Positions 51,414-60,833 of a stretch of DNA of 64,000 bases are shown here, one piece after another. The notes below the pieces were generated by a model. That model searched no databases, was not told the DNA's origin, and saw nothing but the letters and a program-made list of their open reading frames with translations. The position numbers and the translations under genes were made by a program. Position 1 is the first letter of the stretch; each line of letters starts with the position of its first letter. This DNA is from Porites lobata (Eukaryota > Cnidaria > Anthozoa > Scleractinia > Poritidae), in the NCBI GenBank assembly GCA_942486035.1, contig CALNXK010000034.1:2602001-2666000 (forward strand). Direction: 5' to 3'.

Positions 51414-54400
51414 ATGGAGAAAAGGCCGGTAAGTGCAAATATGTTTGCCTGTAGAATCAAGGTCAAGTAATGTAACCGAATAATTGCCACAAATTATTTA
51501 GAGTATGGATAAAAATCGATCCGGCATGGCCGGGATGTTCATATCATGTCTGATAGCAAATCAAAACTTTTGTAAGCGGTGCCATAATATAAGAATGTCA
51601 TCTGTTAGGGATCCGGAAGTAAAAGGACATAAGAAATAAGTGAAATAAGTTAGTAGACAAAAGTTTTTATGAAGCAATTTTATTACGTGAAAATTTAAAC
51701 TTACTTGGTTCTTCTATAAAAGTGTTTCATGAATTGTAAAAATTTTGTAATTTAAAATTGCATCTCATTACCACAGTTATTTGGATTAATACATGTTAAC
51801 TTAATCTTAACTTATTTCACTCTTTGTTGTTGTTGCCGCTGCCGTTTAACTTCTGTGGGAAAAGGTTAAGCTTATGCGTTGCGCATTTGAAAAGCTTACA
51901 CTTCGACTGAATTGATTTTAATCAAAATTTGTTGAAAACAAACATTTAACCTATTTAATAGCTAAGTTACATGTAACCCTGAATTATGTATGATTTAAAC
52001 TTAAATACTTTTGATCAAATATCAGTCATTAATGCTCCCTAAAAGTTGAATTACCAAATGCCATTTTCAAAATATAGGTAGAAAAACAAAGACAACAAAA
52101 TTAGGACCTACTAATTGCCACCCTGAAGTCATAAAGACCAGCACGGGAAGAAAAATGTAAATGGATGCTCATCATGGTAAGCTTTGGTTAGAAGGAGACT
52201 TACATGATGTGGAACATTCATAAAATATTTACAGATCACATTAGACCATTTTTTATCTTTTATTTCACAGAATATTTATTTTACCATGTTTATACTTTGA
52301 GTCTCCCAATTCACTTTATATGTAAAATGAAGATCACTTCATCATATAACCATCCCTTTTATCCCTCCATGCCACAGGATTTTACTATTTTCCTAACTGA
52401 TTAATTTATAACTTAGATTATTTTAAGTGGAGGTTGTTTTGTGCTTTAAACTGACCCGAAGTTATTACTTTCTTATTTTGCAGAATAAATTTAAAAAGAT
52501 TTATAAAGAGCTTCTAGAGAATCCTGAGAAAAAAATAGTCTTTGACTTTTGTGAACATATCAGGCAGGTAAGGGACATTTAAAAGAAACTGTATCAAGTT
52601 CAAATAAATGAAACCCAATAATCTGATGTCAATATTGTCTGTAGTATGTTTAAATGTGTATGGTTTGAACCCAGATGTCTGCCAGAATTAAGTCAATGCC
52701 ATAGGTAAGTGGAATTTGATTTTGCTGGTAAATGTGGTGGGTACATATATGACATGGTGTGGTGTTAGTTGATCGCTCACTTAACCCTAGTATGAAAATT
52801 ATGATGAACCTATATTTCAGGTCTCAGTGTTGTTATATATTTGTTCATTACGTTAATATTCTTAACTTTTTTTCTAATCTACAGATGAACATTAAAATCA
52901 TTTAGGTCAAAATATACCATATGCCTAAATAAGTTTTTGTAAGAACTCCGCTCCCTAAAACTCCCCTATGTGAAAATTCAGCTCTAACATAGTTAGTAAG
53001 GTGCTATTCTTGTCACTGATAAGTATCCATTTTTGCAGGAACTGTCTTCAGGACACATAGCTTACTTATCTGCTTGTTTCAAGAATATAACTGATGCACT
53101 TACAGAACTCAACCCAGACACCTCAACTTTGGACCAGCTCTTTGGCTTGGACTTGCATTTAATCATACCATTCAAAGCTTTGATTCTTGATGTAGTTCAA
53201 TAATTAGCAAAAAGATTTCCACTTTTTGCCATTTGATGCGTTATACTATTATCTGTTTAAAGTTCTAATAATTATATACTTTTTAAGTGAGAAAATAGAT
53301 TTTAATGACTTGTTCCTTTGGTATTTGTGCTTGTTGTTTTCTTTTTGCTACTTTCCTGAAGTGTATTCTGCATCTCTTGAACAAGGAGTTGTCTGCATAC
53401 CAGATGCTGTAGATCTACTACTTTCATTAACTGGTTTTCTGAATGTAAGTATTGGCACCACTAGTGCAGTGGCTCATCTGTAATAATCAAAGGTCAGACC
53501 ATTATCTGAGCTAAATTTTTATGTGTTGCACGTACATATAACATTATGCATCCTCAATGAATTCAGCGTAAACAGAATTTCATTGATCAGTGCAGTCCGT
53601 TTAATGATGCATGTACTTGACTGTTGAATGATAAATGATATTGGTTTTTAACATTTTCACAGGCTTTATGCGAAAACACTTTGACTGGTGGGTGAATTGA
53701 TATATTCTTATCTTAAATTTTGTTAAATGCATGAATTCTGAAAATGCTTGAGAAATATATGCCGGGCAGTAACAAATTGTTTTCTCGCCAGTTTGTTCCT
53801 ATTTTATTAGTAAATAAGCATTAGCAGTACCTGATTTAAAATTTTCATGTTCATGACTGACAAGGTAGAAAAAGTCTGAAAGGAAATATCAAATACTGTG
53901 ACTGAGACAACAGAATTTAAAATAGATTCAATCCATATTTTTCCTTTAAGACTGTGTCGAAAGATCGCTTTTTTGTGTTCTTTTTAAAACTATTAACCTG
54001 AATCATTGTTTCTTGTCAAGGTACAAGATATTTGAAGCTTTCAACACTGAATTGTATATTTGGTTAAGTAGCAACAAAAAGCCAGGAAAAACCCTCTTAA
54101 TTTAGATCAATAAATTACTCATTTGCTTACTAGCATGTAGAATTTAGGGAAGACATTTTTGAAAAATTGTTTTACATGTTACATGTATTTTACTTTCATA
54201 CAAGGCAAGACAAAGTTGTTTGAAATGCTGCCAGTCCTGATTCAAGCCATCATCATTTTGAGTGATAAAAGGACCACCCTTCCTCTGAGACTTGATGTAA
54301 GTTTTTTTTTAAGTCTGCTCAAGCAGTTTTGGGTAACAGGTCAGTTTAGGTCAGTTAATAAAGTTTTATTAATTATGTATTGAACTTTCAGATATTGAAG

Positions 54401-57293
54401 CTAACAAATTTGATCCTTGAAGATCTGGATCAACCAAAAGAGCACCCTAACTTTACAGTTGAAGAAATGTATGTTTGTTTATTTTTTAAACAACTTAAAA
54501 ATAGTTTGTAAAATTATTTAAATTGTAAATCATATACTACTAAATAATAATGTGAAACAACAGAGGCACAAAGTGTCATGCATTGTCAACCCAGCTTTAT
54601 GGACACTGTTGATCAGTGCACTGTCAATGACTGAAAATCCTACCTGTTGAAACCTTACAATGTGTACAGAAGTGGCAAATGACCTTTGAAACGTCTGGTC
54701 TAACATTTAGTCCACCTGGCTGAGTTGCAAACTAAAAGTATCAATATAAAGCCAGATTCCATTGTCGTTTTTCAAGAACAAGACTTGAAAGGTACTCCAG
54801 ATTGAGACCATGTTAGCTTTAGTCTTCATATGGATAAAACCTGTCTCTGTGACTTTCTTTCTGACAGCCAGACATCCAGGTAATACGGACATTATATGGC
54901 ATGTCCCTTTCATGTCCAATTATTAACCTGGTTTCCCTGTACCGCACTATTCAGTAGAGTACCACAACTAAGATACCACCACTAAAAATTAAGGACTATA
55001 CTTACAGTGTTAAGAAAGAGGAAAACTGATACTGGATATCAGTCAATATAACCGTTAAGTTTTAAGAAACTTACAGTGATAAAGAAAGGGACTTATTCCT
55101 ACTATCACCATCAATCATTAAGGAAGAGCTGTATATATACATATATATTTAAATTTCCCTCTTTCTTAACACTGTAAGTTTTCAAGAAACTGACAGCAAT
55201 AGAGAAGAGGGTCTTATTCCTTGTTTTGACTTTTCAGTAATTTATATCCATTAACTTATCCCTGAAACAGAACATTAGAACCCAGCACAGTCATTATCAA
55301 AAAGAAGTACAGCATAAAATAAGACCTCCTGAGGTGGATATCATTGAAATATTGTCACTGTGCTTTTGGTTTTATCAAGGGGTGGCCTCTAGTAAAGCCT
55401 CCTTCTTTCAAATTTGTCCTTTAAGAGAGAGCTTTGAGTGCACATGGAGTAGTTGTGTTTGATAACTGACCTAGATGAACATTTTTATCACACCTTTTAC
55501 ATCCCCTTAGCTTAGAAGGTATTATCAAGTGTCAGCATTGCATTAATGTAGCCTAATAATTAGAAGGCTCAAGCCAAATACTTATATTTCAGTCACATTT
55601 CCAAACAAAGACAAAACTTATGCCGTAAATTACTTTCTCTAGAGAAAATAGAATGGAAGATATGCTTGTCTCAGCAGGTGGTAAGTATTAACATTCCATG
55701 TTGATGCTTTCCTCATCACTTTATGTTTTAGAATTTAACTATGGTATAAAGATCAATGGACAAACTGCAAAAGAATGAAAATTCAGAAAAAAAAGTTCTA
55801 GGAAAGTCTCTTTTTTTAGGTATTTTACTAGGGAGAAAAAATAAATCTTTTTCCTTCTCAGTTTATTGGCATATTACTTTTATTCTGCAGATTTTGAATT
55901 TCAAGCAGCATTCGTAGAACTTGTCTTTCGCCTAATTCCATGTGATATCAGGCAAGCAAAGGCCAAGGAATATTTCCGCATTGACTCAGTATCTCAGGCT
56001 TTTAGTGATATCCTCAATGAAGAATTTGAAGCAGTGAGTAAAAAATGAATGTATTTACAAGTGTAATTCTTTAATGTGAAGTAGGTTTGTGAAGTGAAAT
56101 AAATATAGATTGAGCAATTCCAGTCTGATATGAATTTCAAAAATACCTCATTTGACTCGTATAATCATACATATGTACACTAACGTTTAATATCAGGGCT
56201 GTAACTATGATTTCAAGTTGATGGGTAAATGCAATTGTTGAGCTGGGAAACAGCCATGGGGCCCTTTTTGGTTCGATATATTTTCCTTGTGTTTCTCAAT
56301 AAAGTAACCAGGGATCATTCTCAGAGCACCCGAGGGTAATTCGCAGCCCCCGGCCCTTAATGACAGACCCAAGTATACTAATTTATAAAATTACTTTTAA
56401 AAATGTTTGATTCACAAGTTTTTTTGTTCCTGTTTACTTTAGGGCTGTCGCAACTTTATTAACACTCTCAATCAGAATCATCAAAGGTATTTAGTAGAAT
56501 TAGGGTTATATACTTGAGTGCAAAGGTCATTTAATTATATGTGTTGAGTATCTTTTCAAAGAACAAGTTATGATTATGAGCATTTAGGAAACTTTGAGGT
56601 GAATTTTGGATATGTTAGCCATTTATTCAAAGTACATTGGTTTACCACTATCCCATTCTGGCATACTTTGCCCGGTTTTGATGCTTGTTTTAGAAAGAAA
56701 GCCATCTTATTTTCTTCCGTCATGATGCCAAACTAGTAGTTTGTTAACTATGACAGAATAGTTTATCTTGTGATGACCTTGGCAATCATCCGACAGGTAC
56801 AAGTTGCAGTTGGTAAATATGTTAACTTTTCTTCCTGAGATTATCACTGTTAAAGGCTGTTCTCCCTGTGCAGAAGTAATGAACCTGCAATATTCCAATT
56901 AAATCAGTCTTGCAGTAGTCTTTTGTCACCCAGAGTCAATAGTTAGTCAACTGTTAGTCACCAGATGCCACTTGCTGCTGCAAGGGTCTTAAACTTACTG
57001 GGAAAAAAATGAAGGTACTGGCTTTTCCCTCAAAACGGCTTTGCTTGGGTTAGATATCCATGTGAAAAGGCCTTGCCCTTGTCCCAGTGCCTTCAGTACT
57101 GAGTAGATCTAAAATCAGTGTTCTCAATATTGTTGTACTTTGGTATATGTGCTTAATGCATTGACACTTAAAGTATTCTTTTATGAGACTTTAGTACTGC
57201 ACACATTACAATATCCAAAACATGTATCTCCTTTGCATTTTCTTTAGTGTGATGCCACTTCCCTGTTATTCAGCTACGTTTGGTACATCAGAG
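51414..57293 (+). CDS. SYCP2: SYCP2-like exons S1-S11, armadillo-like domain
   Basis: Exons: 51414-51428 (proposed), 52484-52567, 53039-53191 (end uncertain), 53362-53444, 53663-53687, 54205-54296, 54392-54468, 55643-55677, 55891-56033, 56443-56486, 57248-57293. They encode the helical ARLD: IVFDFCEHIRQ, HIAYLSACFKNIT, LHLIIPFKALILD, AVDLLLSLTGFLN, MLPVLIQAIII, ILKLTNLILEDL, FEFQAAFVELVFRL and AFSDILNEEFEAGCRNFIN. From 53362 onward all junctions agree in phase, including a 25-bp exon (53663-53687) and a 35-bp exon (55643-55677). The 53191/53362 junction does not agree: the donor gtagtt ends in phase 0, and the next exon needs one carried base. A missing small exon, a different donor or a sequence error would explain it. 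An alternative ATG at 52161 gives the wrong phase. Confidence 0.78.
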
Positions 57294-59329
57294 GTAATAT
57301 AGTGATATAAACGGCTTTTAGTTCTAATACTTCTGCACAATGCAAACTCATGGAGTGTGTAATCTTTAGTGTTTTGTAGGCGTGCTTCGTATATTTTTTG
57401 TTGTTGTTGATTGAGAAGAAGCACATAACAAGTAATTTATTGCAACAGTAATAATATTGTAAGCTACAGAAATATTCTATTTTATAGGTTCATAAACCAG
57501 TGGATAGTGGCATAAATGACTTTTGGGTAGATTTCAACTTTGGAAGTCAGTGTATTTCCTTGGTCATTCAGGAGACGCCACACAGTCAGGATAATGAAAA
57601 GGTTTTGACGCAATTTACACCCTCTACAATTTGAATGTTTGATATATAGGATTAACATGTTTGACTATGTATGTAGTGTTAAATAGACTCAGACAGTATA
57701 AAGAAGGCGTGAAAAAATATTTCTCATATTCATGCTGTCTGAAAAAGAATACATCGGTTTCTGTGTCAAACTATCAGAGACTCCATCATATCCTTGTCGC
57801 ATCTGACATGCATGGCCTTATTCTTTATTCTTTTCTGGTTTGATCATAATTTAGTTTATTTGTTTGTTTTTTGCTTTCTTTAAATAGGAAGGTGGTGGCT
57901 CTTGGGAAATTGTGGTGATAAAAGGAGACAACGTTGAGGATTATCGTCTTGCAGGTGATCCAACCGATCCATTACGAGATATAACTAGGCGAACCTACTG
58001 AAATATTTGACGAAATTGAGAACAATTATCTTCTGGTTAAATCACCTTCAATTCTTTGCATTCTGGTTTCAGAGATCAAACACGATGAGGTTGCCCTGTT
58101 ATTGAAACTGAACGTTCCGGCCGCGGACCTCGTATGCTTCCTACCTCGCAATCCCAGCCAATACATCAAAATTTCTTTTAATGTTGATTATATCCTTTTG
58201 TATGTCATGCTGCACTCATTCTGATACGTTTTGTGATTTTTAGATAATTTTCTGTTTCAAGTAGCAGCTATAAAATAGTCATTTTTTTAGCTGTCATTTT
58301 TTTCAAGCTAATGTAGGAAATATTTTACCCAGGGTTACGTTTGGAGCAGTTTTTTATTGTGTTCATTATATATTATTATGGATTCATGCATACTTCAGTT
58401 TTACTTATCTTTTTTACTTGTACATGTCGAAACATTTTTACAGTAAATCTGAGGCGGGGTTTGACCAAAATGTTAAGAACATGCTGTGAACATAAGCGTG
58501 GTACTTTTGCATACCGGTACGTTTTTGTTGTAGAGGAGAATTTCTATCGCGCTAATTTTCTCTGTCATGAAGTAACTGTAACAAAAATTGTCACCACACA
58601 GTGCGTCGGGTATTGTTAGCTATTTGTCGCAACAAGATGTTGCTTTACAGAGTAATGAATAAAGCCCCGTGCAAACGGACGCAACAATGTTGGCCAGCAA
58701 CTTCCAACATTGTTGGATGTTACACTTTGCGTCCTTTTGCACATGTTGTTGCGCGTTGTTGGGAGTTGTTGCGCAAAGTTTGAAACCGGTCAAACTTTTC
58801 GCTACGTGCAAACGGACGCAACAACTCCCATCATCATTGTTGGGCATCAGTGTTGCACTTGGACGTTGCTTAACACTTGCATAGCCCTGTGTAATTGGAC
58901 ACAGCATTGTTGGCCAACAATTTCCCAACATTGTTGGATGTTACATGTTGCGTCCGTTTGCACATCCTATTGCATGTTGTTTTCGTTTTTGCGAGTTGTT
59001 GCACAATGTTTGATACCGGTCAAACGTCTAGCTACGGGCCAACAATGTTGGGAGTTGTTGCTTCCGTTTGCACGGACCTTATGCGTAACATTTATCAGCC
59101 ACAGTTGATTATCAGTATCACGCCTTGACACTATCAACATACTTCCAGTTTGACTGATGCGTTAGCAAAGATATTCGGTAGACCAGCAAAAAGGGTTCAA
59201 AACAGTGGTGGGGAGTCAGATACAAGTTCAACTGCTAACAAAGCTTCCGTAGCAATTAATCCTGTGCATATACGAAGCAAGAAAACAGAAGTGACACATG
59301 TTATGCCAACCGCCAGTATAATACTCCAG
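51414..59329 (+). CDS. SYCP2: SYCP2 / SYCP2L homologue, 3' partial gene
   Basis: Synaptonemal complex protein 2 family: axial/lateral element proteins of meiotic chromosomes with an N-terminal armadillo-repeat-like domain (ARLD), an Spt16M-like domain (SLD) and, further on, a C-terminal coiled coil that binds SYCP3. Recognised exons are listed in the two block entries. Diagnostic segments in the right order are VDLLLSLTGFL, GKTKLFEMLPVLI, FEFQAAFVELVFRL, EEFEAGCRNFINTLNQ, FWVDFNFGSQCISL, SWEIVVI and LTDALAKIFG. These parallel FWIDFNLGSQ and the ...IFGA segment of vertebrate SYCP2. The start is a proposal: ATG at 51414 (MEKRP, donor gtaagt, phase 0) fits the next exon. The C-terminal half, including the coiled coil, is not in the window. 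Whether this is SYCP2 or SYCP2L cannot be decided here; it may be the single ancestral form. Confidence 0.85.
51429..52483 (+). other. First intron of the SYCP2-like gene (proposed)
   Basis: AT-rich, with no repeat or gene that I can name. It holds an alternative mini-exon candidate (ATG at 52161, donor gtaagc at 52177), but that ends in phase 1 and would put a stop at once into the next exon. Confidence 0.5.
54469..55642 (+). other. SYCP2-like intron with a small inverted repeat
   Basis: Mostly unique AT-rich DNA. CTTACAGTGTTAAGAAAGAG at 55001 is mirrored by CTCTTTCTTAACACTGTAAG ending at 55178. The words AAACTTACAGTGATAAAGAA and AAACTGACAGCAATAGAGAA inside and after it are direct repeats. 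It is possibly a decayed MITE. Confidence 0.5.
57488..59329 (+). CDS. SYCP2: SYCP2-like exons S12-S15, Spt16M-like domain
   Basis: Exons: 57488-57601, 57888-57954, 58073-58199, 59149-59329, all in phase. They encode a beta-rich module in which DFWVDFNFGSQCISLVI and SWEIVVIKGDNVEDYRL correspond to the start of the vertebrate SLD. HDEVALLLKL and YIKISFNVDYILFLTDALAKIFG correspond to its end. The donor of 58073-58199 is GTATGT at 58200, and the joined codon restores the frame into LTDALAKIF. The last exon adds a Ser/Thr/Lys-rich linker and ends at a gtgagg donor at 59330. Later exons are not found before 64,000; they are either interrupted by the repeats there or lie beyond the window. Confidence 0.85.
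58669..59085. mobile_element. Composite AACAATGTTGG-family MITE
   Basis: It contains three successive starts (GTGCAAACGGACGCAACAAT at 58669, GTGCAAACGGACGCAACAAC at 58805, and TGTAATTGGACACAGCATTG near 58890) and ends CCGTTTGCACGG. It is full of CAACATTGTTGG palindromes. It fills most of the intron between S14 and S15, ending about 60 bp before exon S15. Confidence 0.85.
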
Positions 59330-59551
59330 GTGAGGTCTAGTGCTTCGAATCTTTCAATTTTTGAAAATTTAAACTCGATTTTTAGTACTTATAAATTTGT
59401 GAGGGGTGATATACAAAATGCGAGTTGAGTGTTTCATTTCATTCTGACATTCATACCAGGGCTCGCAAAAAGTCCCATCGAGTAGTTCGGGACAGGTAGC
59501 TTTTCTTGCTGAGCAAGTAACTTATAAACCTTACTCGCCCAATGGGCAAGG

Positions 59552-59701
59552 CAGTGGCGGATCCAGGGGAGGGGCCTGGGGAGACCAGCTCCCCCATTAT
59601 GTTTAGGCCAAAATGAGGCCCAAAGGGCTGAAGAGACTGCCCCCCCTTAACTTAGAGTGTGGATGACCGCCCCCCTTATCTGATGGTCTGGATCCGCCAC
59701 C
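59552..59701. mobile_element. CAGTGGCGGATCC MITE, copy 4
   Basis: CAGTGGCGGATCCAGGGGAG and GGTCTGGATCCGCCAC are the ends, the cleanest of the family. The core has GACTGCCCCCCCTTAA and CCGCCCCCCTTATCTGA. Confidence 0.85.
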
Positions 59702-59745
59702 GCAAGGGTCCAGGCAAGTCATCTCCTACCGAAATCATTAGCTAA

Positions 59746-59941
59746 GGGCGCTTTCCAAAAGTCAGAACTAGCCGGACTAGACATTTTGGCAATGAAATAG
59801 GCTTTTCCCAAGAGGTTTTGCTGAAAAACCATCTCCTTTGTGCATAATATTTAGGATTTGACTGATTTTGATTAAAAGCGAAATTCTCGTAACGATGGGA
59901 ATACTGGCTGGCCGGTCACTTTTGACAAATGAAAAGCGCCC
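59746..59941. mobile_element. Harbinger-like MITE, TAA target duplication
   Basis: GGGCGCTTTCCAAAAGTCAG at the left is mirrored by CACTTTTGACAAATGAAAAG then CGCCC at the right. AGCCGG / CTGGCCGG lies inside. TAA flanks both sides (59743-59745, 59942-59944). It is the same family as 28041-28385. Confidence 0.85.
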
Positions 59942-60833
59942 TAAGACGAATAGGAAGTGGCCCCGGCCGGTCAAGCAAATGTGAGAGCCGCTTGTTCAAA
60001 GGACAAGCTGGAGTTGAGGTTCTTTTTCGAGCACTGTACACTCGGCGACCCACGGACAGCTAATCAGTTGCCGGTTGCAAACTTTGCTTGCAATTATGTC
60101 GTCCGTAAATAATCTTGCTGAGCAATCACAAAACAGTACATGTTTTAGGCAGAATTGGCGTGAAAAGGGAGTCACGTTCCCAGCGGAGGGAACGAATTTT
60201 GTTCTTGTCAACCAACGTGGCCGCCGTGTCCTCAGCTGCAAACCAGCAATTCCCGGCCGATTAGCTGCACCTGTGGGGACTCCGCTGTTTAATAATTGGA
60301 AACCCAGAAGTGGGTTGAAAACATCATGTTCTGTCGAGTTTTTAGTTGTATATCGAGTAAAACACTCTTAAGAGCGAATGCACAGAAAAATCGAGCAAAA
60401 TCGGCAAATCGTGGCCACAGCTCAAAACCTAACTTACCCTCATTTTCAGTCTGTAATAAGGTTTTAATGAGTTTTTAACACTGCTGAGGTTTAAATTTCA
60501 AACTGCGACCGAGTTTGGGAATTATTTGAGATTTTCGATTTCAACGGTCTGCGGGCCTAAAATTAGCCGCCGAACTCGGGAAAATAGCCCAGTGACAGAA
60601 TTGAGCTGATTTTTAAAAACCAGCGAATATATTGGCAATCTTCCACTTTAATCTCAAAAAGCAGATATCTAACAATTTCTGAACGGCACATTTTTTAGAT
60701 TTAGAGAATAGAATATAGACGAACCAGCAGAATTTTGAAACGTAATTTGCATAATGCTTATACATACAACAATTTACCGCTAAAACAAAAATCGAATTTT
60801 CTATATGGGGGAATTCTCCAAATCACCCCAAAT
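59942..60833. other. Sequence left of the large inverted repeat
   Basis: It has open frames of up to 98 codons around 60075-60371 but no splice-supported or family-recognisable coding. Because the right arm is cut by the window edge, part or all of this stretch may be a continuation of the left arm. Confidence 0.4.

Noticed and set aside
52161..52176. ATG mini-exon (MDAHH) as start of the SYCP2-like gene
   Set aside because: It ends in phase 1 and produces a stop at once in the exon at 52484. The ATG at 51414 ends in phase 0 and fits.
58664..59085. CRISPR-like spaced repeats
   Set aside because: Repeat spacing is irregular and both orientations alternate, as in a palindromic transposon; the DNA is eukaryotic.
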